From Fomitopsis serialis (lineage: Eukaryota > Basidiomycota > Agaricomycetes > Polyporales > Fomitopsidaceae): a DNA stretch of 64,000 nt. The DNA is taken from positions 372,001 to 436,000 of the forward strand of contig NW_025954971.1 of the NCBI RefSeq assembly GCF_022376445.1. The letters are read 5' to 3'. The translations under genes were made by a program, and so were the position numbers. This document shows, piece after piece, positions 12,712-22,439 of the stretch. The notes below the pieces were generated by a model that had not been told where the DNA came from, made no database searches, and saw only the letters and a list, made by a program, of their open reading frames with translations. Numbering within the stretch: the stretch's first letter is position 1; every line of letters begins with the position of its first letter.

Positions 12712-13780
12712 TCATGGCCTATGCACCACCACTAGTCTCCAGCATTTTGGATATTCTGCCTCGAATCGCTTGAGATTTTTGCTGCGTTCGCCCTCGGTTT
12801 CGTATTCCGACATGGCGGGCACGTCTGGAGGGTGCGGATCCGAACCCGAGTACGCTTTCGCTCCCCGGGCGAGGACGACATGCATACGTCGCGGATGGAA
12901 GAAATGCTGTCCATATTGTCAGTGCACCCGTCGAACTCGGATAGAAATACAGCGTACATGGTTCCAATACCCAATCAGCTCGCCCACCGGTCCCCTTCTC
13001 CTGTTATGCATATACACCTCGATGCCTTCACCACCAAGCCCACCGACAGCCCCAGCAGCGACGGCAAACTCACGCGCATCATGATCCGGTCCCACTTCGA
13101 CAGCTGGCCCGCCGCCTCGACGTCGCGCAGGAACCGCGACCAGTCCTCTCCGTCACATCGTGCGTCGCAAACGGGTGTTCCGCGCCGCTCGCGCATGGCG
13201 GTGGTATCCTCGGGAAGCTCCTCGTGAGGTCCGTGCTAATCCCTAGCAGGACGTCGGCTCGAACGGTGTGTATGGCACGCCACCGCTCGCGGGCGCTCGA
13301 AGGCGGAGGGGGCGTGCTCAGGAGCTCTGCGAGCCCGTCGCTGCTCGTGGGAGCTTGAACCCGCGTGAGGAGTGCGTGCTGTTGTCTGGCGTCTGGCGTC
13401 GCGCAATTCTGCAGCGGTGACGGGAGCGGACAGTGGGGAGAGCGAGGCGAGGGCGGGGGAGGAGGAGGACCGCGCTAGGGCATCCTCGTGCGAGAGTGCA
13501 TAGGGAGATAGCGACTGCGAGCTGACGCTGCTGAAGTCGCGCGAATGGGATGGGACGGAGAGGTACGGGTTGGTTGACGGGGAGCGCGAGCGGGCCCGGG
13601 GTGCAGAGGATGGCCCTGATGTTGAGGGACCTCCGCCTGCGCTCAGGAATGCTGGGGGCCGTGTGGATGGCCCTCCCAGACGACGTCGACTTGCTGATGT
13701 GTGTATGGCGGAGGCAGGTCAGGATCCGCTAGGGGGCCCGCAGTCTTCGCGGATAGGCTGCCCTCGCTCAGGACGATCAT
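12712..13780 (-). CDS. Uncharacterised conserved protein (frame-disrupted)
   Basis: Reading from an ATG at 13780, the protein begins with PLADPDLPPPYTHQQ, continues through a long Ser/Pro-rich stretch (SVSSQSLSPYALSHEDALARS), then EDWSRFLRDVEAAGQLSKWDRIMMR, a hydrophobic segment (LPSLLGLSVGLVV), GELIGYWNH, a 51-nt intron (12907-12957), and FFHPRRMHVVLARGAKAYSG before the stop at 12712. I recall this WNH...FFHPR...G block from unnamed agaricomycete proteins; no function is known to me. At least three one-base losses break the frame (about 13660, 13160 and 13040). The 5' end is a guess. Confidence 0.55.
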
Positions 13781-14411
13781 GATTTCACGACCTACTACGC
13801 CGCAGAGCACAGTATCGTCACTGCGTCAGCCATATCAGCGGTTCAATAGTGTTCAGAACTCACTTCAGACAGCCGAAAGGTGACTGAAGCGTTGTGTATA
13901 TCGCAGCTGGACGGCGAGTCCTGAGTAGCTGCTCGGGAAAGGTCAGTTCTTCTGCGTCTACAGGCTCGCTCGCGGTATGTACACAGTACAGCCACTCCAG
14001 GGCCACACTCCCGCCCGGCTAAGTCACCCCGAAGCGGCGGCAATAATGAGTTTATGTCCGGCCTTGGTCCGTCCCATCTCAATCCTCCCAACTCTCTGAA
14101 TACCCATCCGTGGGGGTGGGTTGGTGATCCTCAGAACATGATTGTATCGGGACATCGTCTCCATCGCTTCCCGGCCCCGGACCGCTGACTGAAGACGAAG
14201 GCACCAAATGCACTAAGTATAATTCACTGATGACTATTGTCCCGAGGAGCGCACCGTTCAAGTACGTACTACTGTCCTATTAGCGAGTAATTACAGAAAT
14301 TGTTGTGGAATAAGGACATGAGCTCGAAGCCTACCTAGATCTACAACGTGTAATATGTATAGTCAAATTGGAGTACCGAGGTTCCTGGCTGTCGTCTGAA
14401 AGTATGCAGCC
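13781..14411. other. Intergenic, about 630 bp
   Basis: No supported feature. Confidence 0.5.
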
Positions 14412-15531
14412 CTAGTCCAGGTCTGAATCCGAATCACTACTATCACTGTCACTGTCTGAGTCTAGACCCGCAAGCACCCAAGTCTCGACCTCGATACCCA
14501 TGACCTGCGGTAGAGCATTCCACATTGCAACCCGATGGTGCCGCAGGTGTCTGCGGACATCTCGCACACCGTCATTGCACAATCTAGGCGATCCGGGAGT
14601 ACCATTGGCAAGACCGCCACGCCTGCGACATGCCTCCAAGAAGCTGTCCCAGACTTCAAGGAGCCCTGCTTCGGTGTGCGTCATCGTTGTATACGCGAGG
14701 GCCAATCTGCGCATGGTGTCGAGGTCAATTCACAGTCCAACTGGGTATCACAGATATGGAACTGCCTTGCGAGGAAGAATGCCTCGACGGTGTTCTCCAT
14801 ATGCTTTCGGGTAAATAATACTTTTGCTTCCATGCATGTGATCATATCACCCGGGCTCAGCGTGTCGATCGTGCCGTCGGCGTGAACCGCACCGTTGAAC
14901 AGGACTCGCACAGGTAGCTGGCAACATGCGTAGAGTGCCGTGGGCAGGACTGAGCATGTGTTGGTGAGACGTGCCAAGTTGACGGCAGTTATGGTCCGGG
15001 ACGTGAAGCCGCGCTCATAGCGTACTTGGTCCCATGAAGCAAGGCTGGTGGGGTAGAGCTCTTCTAACGCCTGCACGGATTCTTCCAGGATGTCTTCAAC
15101 GCCATACTTGTGGGCCAGGCGGATCCGATATGAAAGGAAATCCAGTTCAGGATCATCCTGCTCGCTGTATCTGACGACCGACCGACGATGATGTCAGCAC
15201 TGTCTCGTACAGGAAGATGTTTCAGTGCACCTTTTGCCGCGCAGCAGAACAAGTAAGAGCTCCTGCAAGGCAATGGCAGTGTCGGAAAGATGGACGACCG
15301 GGCAGCCGTCAATGAGCTGGCTGTCAGGCGGCTGGGGGACGCAGAAGAGCTGCTGAATACTTCGGATCGGTCCGCCAGTAAGCCTCTGTACACGCGGAAG
15401 CCGATACCGCTCGCAACTAGGATAACATTCCCGTCTTCGTACCAGAGCTGACCGTCGTGCCTGAGCCCGGTAATCGCGGTAGGTCGCCCTGTTGGATCGT
15501 TGCTGTCCAGGCGGACCCGTTTGTGATTCAT
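14412..15531 (-). CDS. BTB-domain protein, paralogue D (frame-disrupted)
   Basis: Exon 1 is 15231-15531 and exon 2 is 14412-15170, with a 60-nt intron at the same GKR position as the other copies. The first ATG in the conserved NHKRVR context (15531) is used. Visible blocks: LWYEDGNVILVASGIGFRVYRGLL, CPVVHLSD, LSYRIRLAHKYG, ITAVNLARL, then MWNALPQVMGIEVETWV and an acidic (SD)n tail. The C-terminal Cys pair is changed to LCNDG, so one Cys is lost. Frame breaks of one lost base occur near 15350 (between SEVF and LFCVPQ) and near 14715. Whether the gene is functional cannot be told from sequence. Confidence 0.78.
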
Positions 15532-16465
15532 GCTCGCCTCCTTCACCTAAGAACTTTTGAGTCTGCATTATATTGAGTACTTCTATCTTGAAGCTCCATG
15601 AAACCCCACACACCTGGTGATGCTACGTCAGGTCCCTCGGACCGTCGAGGAGGATGTATTTAGGTCGGCCTAAGGCAAAGTGACGATGTAACCCGTTCTG
15701 CTCGTGTGTCACATCGAATAAAAACGCACCTTACACGGCGGTGAAGATGGTCTCGTGAGGATCAATGACTTAGAACACAATGAGAAAGGCATGCAAGACA
15801 TGAACTTGAACGGATCGCGGTCACGTGTCTACTACCAGTGAACTGACGCGTAACTACATTTTAGGTAAAAGGACACTTCGTTCTCGACAGTTCTGAAAGA
15901 CGGAGAAGCGACACCAAACACACATTTGTATGTTCATGGAAGGGGAAGCAAGTGTGGCTCGGTCCGGGACCTCATTCGAGTATACCGGCGCGGCCAGGAC
16001 CAAATGCGCTCGAGGGGATATGCTGCCGTCAACGGTCAGGTTGCTGCCAGTGCCAAGGGGCCTAGTGCCAGTAATACTGCGATTCGGGTGGGTATTGACA
16101 CGAGTGGAGATGAGCTTGTCAAGAGGCGAGAGATGGGTTTAATGACGTGTGTGTACACCAGAACGAGCGGGATGCTAATGATTGTCAAGGTGGAATGCAA
16201 GCATCGGACATGACTCACCTGTGACTCACTGTATGGACGCACAGGCACTACGGCTAGCCTGCTCAAAGTCCTGGCTACGGCGAAGACAATGCGCGAGGGA
16301 GACCTTGTCCTGGCGCGTGTTGGCTGAAATTAGTGTGAAATTGACTCAATGCACGCAACTGTCATCCCCTTCACACAGCGAACATGTGAACGTATTCGGT
16401 CAGCTACAATCCGTCGCCTGAAGATAGATATCGTACATATCATGATTCACTCAATACACGCAGCG
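15532..16465. other. Intergenic, about 930 bp
   Basis: Between BTB copy D and GPN2. No coding frame with family motifs or plausible splicing is seen. Confidence 0.5.
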
Positions 16466-17663
16466 CTACGTCTTCTCTCCCGTACTCCTCTGCCTGATTT
16501 TGCTTTTTTGTGCCGCCTCCTGGACCATCTGCCCTTCCCGCCTCCACTGTGTCTTCTCCCACGCGTCCCACTCATCTTTCGCGTCGATCCACCGCTCCTG
16601 GACGTCCCGCACGTCACTCCGCGGGCCTTGAATTGTAGCAGCTGCGCTCGTGAAGAGCCCGTACGCATTCGGGCGCTGCGTTCCCGGTGCGCCGTCAGCC
16701 TCGACGGTGCCTGGTGGTTGCTGGGCGTCTGGCGGCGGGACGAAGACGCAGCCTGTCGCCTTGTCGATGACATGCATGAGATGGAGCATGGATTCCTTCT
16801 CCTACGTCAAACGACGTGAGGACGTGTGCACTATCGATAGGATGACTTGAGGGTAAGGGCGTACCTCGACTGCGAGGGTTTCGAACCCTACAAGCCCGTA
16901 GTCCTCGATCAGAGAACATATAGCCATGTTGAGTGCCTTGAAGCGCGGCGTAGACGTCGAGAGTGAGTTCTCGAGGTATGAGAGGTCTTGGACCTCGGTG
17001 TAGAAGTCGAGATTGAAGTCTGCGCAGGTCAGCATGCACCATCCGGCGAATGGCCTGTGAACGCACCGAGGTCGCCATATTGCTGTATGAGATCGACCTT
17101 CGACAGCACGTTGACATGCGGCAGCTCGAGGTGCAGCATCGCGCGCAGCGACAGCATCAGGACGGAGATATACTTAGACGCATCCGTCACGTAGTGCGCG
17201 TCGCAGAGGTGGACCGCGGCTAGCTAGCGCAGTTGCAAATCGTGTCGCGCAGCGGAGGAACAGCAGACGTACCCGAAACCCGCTCTTCGTCAGCTTCTGC
17301 ACGATGTTCTTCACGCTATCGTGGTTCGTGCTCAGCTCGACTGCCCAGGCAGGTCAAACAGGACATATGCGTCCTTGCCCAGCTCCCGCAGCCTGTCCTC
17401 GAGCCAGTCGAAGTTCGCCTCGAGGTACTCCATGCAGTAGAGCATGCCGCCGTTCGGTCCGAGGCCATGTTCGCCATGACGTCCTCGAGTGTGATGAGCT
17501 GCGAGATGTCGACGGCGCATGGATATGGTATGTTTTCGTTTGCAGGGTCGAGGTTGACGACGGATATGGGACGGTTGAGAGCCGTGAAGAGCTGGTGCTT
17601 GCCGTAGCAGTAGGTCGACTTGCCGCTCCCGGGCGAGCCGCAAACGACCTCGCCGAAAGGCAT
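16466..17663 (-). CDS. GPN2: GPN-loop GTPase 2
   Basis: Four exons (17273-17663, 17067-17223, 16865-17019, 16466-16801). The N-terminus [19 protein letters not shown] holds the P-loop; GLGPNGG is the diagnostic GPN loop; DLPGQ is the G3 motif and SKVDL the base-recognition motif. LYCMEYLE and [16 protein letters not shown] fit GPN2/YOR262W orthologues. GPN GTPases act as homo- or heterodimers in cytoplasmic assembly and nuclear import of RNA polymerases II and III. Two one-base losses interrupt exon 1, at about 17463 (just before GLGPN) and about 17341 (just after LPGQ). Because GPN2 is essential in yeast, sequencing error is the likelier explanation. The C-terminal tail after [14 protein letters not shown] is basic and variable. 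Confidence 0.9.
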
Positions 17664-17937
17664 AGTAGGATTGTATGAACGGAGGATAGTATCAGACTTG
17701 TACCGCCGTGACGCACATGCGGGGTGAAGTGTAGAGGATAGAACGTACATCACTGATGGCGCAAGTCAGCGAACGTTGTCGATGCAATCTGCCAAATATG
17801 GTAATTTTTGATATGTGGCCACAATGGAGGATTTAATGATGTTCTCTACAATACATTGATGTTCTTCACAGTGCTCGAGGTCGCAAGCAAATACAACGCA
17901 TCATCTACCTCGAGTCTAAACCTATACACACCTCCCA

Positions 17938-19081
17938 TCAAGCGTCCTGAGCAGTGGCCCAGCCTTCAACCTCGATGCCCAGTAGTTCCGGTAGATTCTT
18001 CCAACATTCCAGCAATACCTGCCCGTGACTCTGTATCACCGTCTTGATGCACCTGGGACACATGGGATGCGCCGAGTTTTTGACATTGGATGTCATATCC
18101 CTGTTGTACTGCCCCATGAAACGAGCCCAGGAGCAAAGCGGGTGGCGGCAACCTGGGCTCTTCAAGTCCTCGAGAAGCTCCGTCTTGATCGCACTGACAT
18201 GATCGGCGCATTCGAAGCGACACGAGTACCCGCATGCCGACAAATCCATGGATTTGACGATGGCCAGCGTTCGCTGAACACCGAGGACGGACAAGGCTTG
18301 TATGCATCTCTGAACATCGTCGGCACTCAACTTCTCCACCCGACCACCAGGATATGTGTGCCCGTTGAGAAGCGTCTCGACAGGGAGTTGGCAGCAATCA
18401 TATAGAGCGAGCGGAAGAATGGAACTGGTCTCGGTAAGGCGGGCCAAATTGACCGCTGTGATCGAGTGGTGTGGCGACTGCAACGAGGGCCGACGGCTCC
18501 ACGACGTGAAATCGGATGGGAAGTAGCGTTTGAGAAGAACAGCGAGTTCTCCAAAAGGTCCGCGATGCGGTATTTATGTGCGAGGCGGATCCAGATTGCG
18601 AGGTCCTCGAAGCTGACCTCGCGCTTTGTGATGTAGCTACGATCAAAACAATCTTTCGCCGTCAGTGCAACACTACAGGATGTAAACTGCGTACGCACGT
18701 CTTCCCGTTGATAAGAACGGACAATAGAGATCGCACTTCCTCCGCCCTGTCTGACATATGCACGACGGGACAACCATCGACGTGCCAGGCAGGATCGGCT
18801 GAGCATAGATCGTCCAACACAGTTGACTGCGAGGCGAGTAAGCCCCGATAGACTCGGAAGGCAACATTGCCTGCCACGAGAACGACGTTCCCGTCTTTGT
18901 ACCAGAACTTGTCATCGCGATCGGGCTCCACGGAAAGAGGTCTCATAGGACGTATGAATATCAAGTCTTCATGTGTCTCCCGCTCTGAGTCTGATAGTGA
19001 ATTTTTGAGCGAAGCGTCTTCTGAACGAGGTCGCTTGCGGCTTGGCTGCTCGCGCGAAGTCATGTCGGAGGTTCTAACCAT
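17938..19081 (-). CDS. BTB-domain protein, paralogue E (frame-disrupted)
   Basis: Exon 1 18699-19081, 62-nt intron, exon 2 17938-18636. The N-terminus has a basic SRKRPRSED patch like copies C and D, then FWYKDGNVVLVAGNVAFRVYRGLL, CPVVHMSD and the GKT exon end. Exon 2 carries WIRLAHKYRIADLLE, ITAVNLARL, a CxxC pair (MCPRC) and the ending CWKNLPELLGIEVEGWA. One base is missing at the AAAA run 18553-18556, between ADLLE and LAVLLKRYFP. A second, weaker ATG lies at 19063. It diverges from the F-box gene at 19648. Function unknown; family members are possible CUL3 adaptors. Confidence 0.8.
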
Positions 19082-19359
19082 GGAATGAATCTGTGAGTGG
19101 TCAGTGACACTCAGATGAGGAAGACTCGCGGCGTACTGGTACAATTGGCCGGGGACAGTATGATGGGAGTAAACGGGAAGTGTGTAGTGAGTACTGCCAG
19201 GCTCGAATCCGAGGCCACACTGTGGCTGAATTTGAAACTGTGTTCAGAATCTCGATTTGATCTCGATGCGGCGCAGCTACTCGACGCTCAGATCTCAGAC
19301 TCCGATCTGACTCAGAGCACTCAAGCGTTAAAACGTTAACCACCACCGGCACCATTCAT

Positions 19360-19647
19360 ACACAAAGGCTTAGGCACGTCCTGGAACTTTGTATGATCCA
19401 CAGTGAGATGTACGAGATGATTGTCATCTTGCTTGACAATTGCTGCTCAAAGGTGAGAAAGGTGAGACAATACCGAACCATTCACAGCCTGGCAACGACG
19501 GTGTCACCGCGTGCCAAAGAGTCGGCAGGCGTTGTGGTGACCATTAATGTCCGAGTCCTCGGACCCCCTACCTATAAAGGGGTGAGTTGCATCGAAAATC
19601 TCGTAACACTTGGCCGTCTGACACCCATTTCATAGTAATTTACGAAC
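19360..19647 (+). promoter_or_regulatory. Promoter region of F-box gene 1, with TATA box
   Basis: TATAAA at 19573-19578, about 70 bp before the ATG at 19648. The stretch from about 19360 to here is repeated, inverted, at about 27425-27645 in front of the degraded F-box copy, including the TATA box (27445-27450 on the minus strand). Conservation of the whole block reflects recent duplication rather than proven function. Confidence 0.6.
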
Positions 19648-21333
19648 ATGCAAGCACCCCACTGGATCCCCGCCACACAACGTCTGCTAGCGATCTCCGA
19701 GGTGCTGATCCAGGTGGCCGAAGATGCTGATGACAAGTTCACCGTGGCGTCTCTTGCCCGAACATGCCGCGACTTCTGCTCGCCCGCCCTCGACGTACTT
19801 TGGCGAAGCCAAGTAGGTCTCGCGAACATCGTCAAGTGTATGCCTCCGGATCTCTGGGAGATCCGGGAGGACGGAGGGCGTTCTAGCCACCCGATGTTGG
19901 TACGTCGTGCTATGCGCCACTACCTGTAACTTTCTGGTTCTCTGCAATAACTGATTCTGGAATGCTGTCACCTTGGTCAGATGTTCATGTTCAGACGTCC
20001 CATGTGCGCCAGCGACTGGGATCGATTCAACGTGTATGCACCTCGCATCCGTGAGCTTACTCTTTATCTATGTGACCGTGGCAACACGAGGCTCCCCGGC
20101 AATGTTTACGCTACGCTGAACATGCATGCGCCCTCGCTCCCGCTCTTTCCTAGTCTACGTAATTGGCGCTGCTACGACATACCACACGCGACAGTCGTAC
20201 CGGACCATTGGCTCTTTCTTGGTTCGTCCTTGGCTGAGCTTGTTCTGGAATGGGACGTGCTCGACGAGCGGGCCGCGTTTCTAATGGCCTGCCTTCCTTT
20301 CATCTGCCCCAAACTTCGGACACTCCGTATCCGCGTCAGGCGCGGCTTCGCATCGTACCTCATCTGGCTCCAACCTACTCCGTTCAGCTCATTGAAGGAG
20401 TTGCGGACTTTTGAGATCCGGAGCATGGTGGATATCCCTGTGGACACACTGATGGCCGAGCTACAGTCGCTCCCTTGGCTGAGTGACCTGACACTAAACA
20501 GGTATCCCGGTCCTTTGTGGGCGTCACCGGCTGCTACAATCGAAGCACCACCCTCTTTTCGGGCCCTGACATCGCTCCAGCTTGCAGGCGACCCAGGAAA
20601 CAGCTGTATGTCCGTGCTGGCAACATCCTACTTCCCAGCACTCGAGGAACTGTACATCAAAGCCGCCGCATTCGGGCCTCTCGACCACATCTTCCGAACG
20701 ATCCACGACCACTGCTCGCACACCTCCCTTCACACTCTGCACGTCACCGACGGGGTGAAGCTTCGCGAGGACACCCCCGACTTCGAGCCGCTCGCACACC
20801 CGGCGCACTTCCGGTACCTGCACGCCTTCCGCGGGCTGGAGGAAGTCTGGATCGAGACGCTGCATGGCATCCTGCTGACCGACGATGACCTGCGGGACAT
20901 GGCGCTCGCATGGCCGCGCCTCCGCGCCCTGAGGCTCCTCCCAAGCGAGAACCTCCTCCCGGGCCCACCGACGTTCGAGCCCGCGGGCACCCTCGCGGGC
21001 CTTGCCCATTTCGCGCTGCATTGCCCCGACCTGGGGAGCCTCGCCATCGCCATCGACACGTCCGAGGCGCACAAGATGGACATCCTCAGCGCGTTCCCCG
21101 CCCTGCTGGAGAGGGTGTCTGCTCTGACGCACCTCCTCCTGGGCCAGTGCGAACCCATGGGGAAGCCGGAGGCGATCGCGACGTCCCTCGCGATCATCTT
21201 TCCGAACCTCGAAGAGGTGCTGGGCAGCTATCCCGACCCGTTCCTGAGCGACGTGTGGGAGGAGGTCGACCGGCTCTATCCCAAGTGCCTCCGTGAGCAC
21301 AATGCGAGGAGACAGCAGCTCAAAGACATGTGA
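19648..21333 (+). CDS. F-box/LRR-like protein 1
   Basis: Exon 1 19648-19899 and exon 2 19981-21333 are joined by an 81-nt phase-0 intron, giving 534 residues with no frame break. The N-terminal 60 residues form an F-box-type segment (QRLLAISEVLIQVAE, LARTCRDFCSPALDVLWRS), followed by degenerate leucine-rich repeats through the rest (for example LPWLSDLTLNRYPG, LEELYIKAAAFGP, LRALRLLPSENLLPG). Such proteins are common and rapidly duplicating in agaricomycetes and are presumed substrate receptors of SCF (SKP1-CUL1) ubiquitin ligases; no substrate can be inferred. F-box gene 2 (27953-29627) is a diverged paralogue, and 26815-27645 is a truncated inverted copy. Confidence 0.85.
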
Positions 21334-22439
21334 GTGCGGCGGTGCGCTTGCGGTGTGGACTGACTGAAACTGTACGGCTAGGTTCGGCGCCAGCCGTGCC
21401 GCACAATGAGTACTCTGTGGGCTAGACACAGCACCGGCTTGGGGAGAGGCAGACGCATCACGAGAATCACAGGACTGGTGATAGTAGGACCCGTAGGTTT
21501 CTTCCGCATGCGCATCGATGGAATATGGAGCTAGCCAGAATTTACATAGCAACGACTTGTTCGATTCAGCGTACAAGCTCGTCAGCGAGCAATGATATAA
21601 CCTTCAAGAACCATCAAGATAAGTCGTAAGATGGGACACGCACCTGGTTGTTCATTTACATGAACGACAGGACATCAAGGACGTCGTTCGGATCTGCGAG
21701 GGGAGTTAGAGCCACCGCATTCCTACGCGGTCCGATATATGGTATTTCGATCTATGGTATTTCGTGTACACGGAGGCCGGGTTTCATGGAAGGTGGTGAC
21801 ATGGACTTCGACTCTAAGAATCGACGGACCACCAATCAAGGATGACATACTTGAAGGATTGCGCATATACACGCATATATACGGCACAGAGTGCATATAC
21901 TGTGCACATATGCTCTCCGTATCGCCTCTACAAGGTCATACACACGTAAGCTTAGCTGTTTTGCTTCTCAACTACGAGCCAAGACTTACTGACTGTATTC
22001 AAGTGCTGTTTCTAGAGCCGAGCACTGTGACGACAGCGGACATATGTGTGTCGTTTCTCGTCGGCTGCCTCCAAGACTTCCCACCTGCTGGCTTCCTTCC
22101 GATGTCTATTGAGCGCGGTCCAAGAAGAGTCCAGACAACTTACAATGATTACAAGACTGTCGTAGGCGCCGAAGGCTTCCCGGGCGTCTATGATGTGGGC
22201 GTCTATCCGGCGCTGCTGGCTGGCGACGCTTTTGTTCCGGATATGGAAATCGTTTTTGTCTACTCCTTGACGCAGAGGACAATGGCGGGCTCGCACAAAA
22301 GGTCGGCCATGCACCTTCGCATACTAAAGACTTGCTGGCCAGTCCCTCCCTCTCGTTCCCAACGTTCTCTGCGACTTGATCGCGCCGACGGTCCCTCATC
22401 TTTCCTTGCCTATCCACATAGACCTTCACGACGCTCACG
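21334..22439. other. Intergenic; left part duplicated at 26.8-27.2 kb
   Basis: The first 300 bp match, inverted, the sequence next to the degraded F-box copy (for example the CTGGTGATAG and GACGCATC blocks). A motif around 21551-21585 (ACTTGTTCGATTC...CGTACAAGCTCGTC) reappears at 26817-26865 in the same orientation, opposite to the rest of the duplication. A 234-codon open frame at 21739-22443 has no recognisable content and is not called. Confidence 0.55.

Noticed and set aside
16870..16905. tRNA B-box-like word (GGGTTTCGAACCC)
   Set aside because: It is inside the GPN2 coding exon and no A box or acceptor stem fits around it.
20524..21576. 350-codon minus-strand open frame
   Set aside because: It lies antisense to F-box gene 1 exon 2 in GC-rich DNA, has no family motif, and the plus-strand frame has a conserved paralogue.
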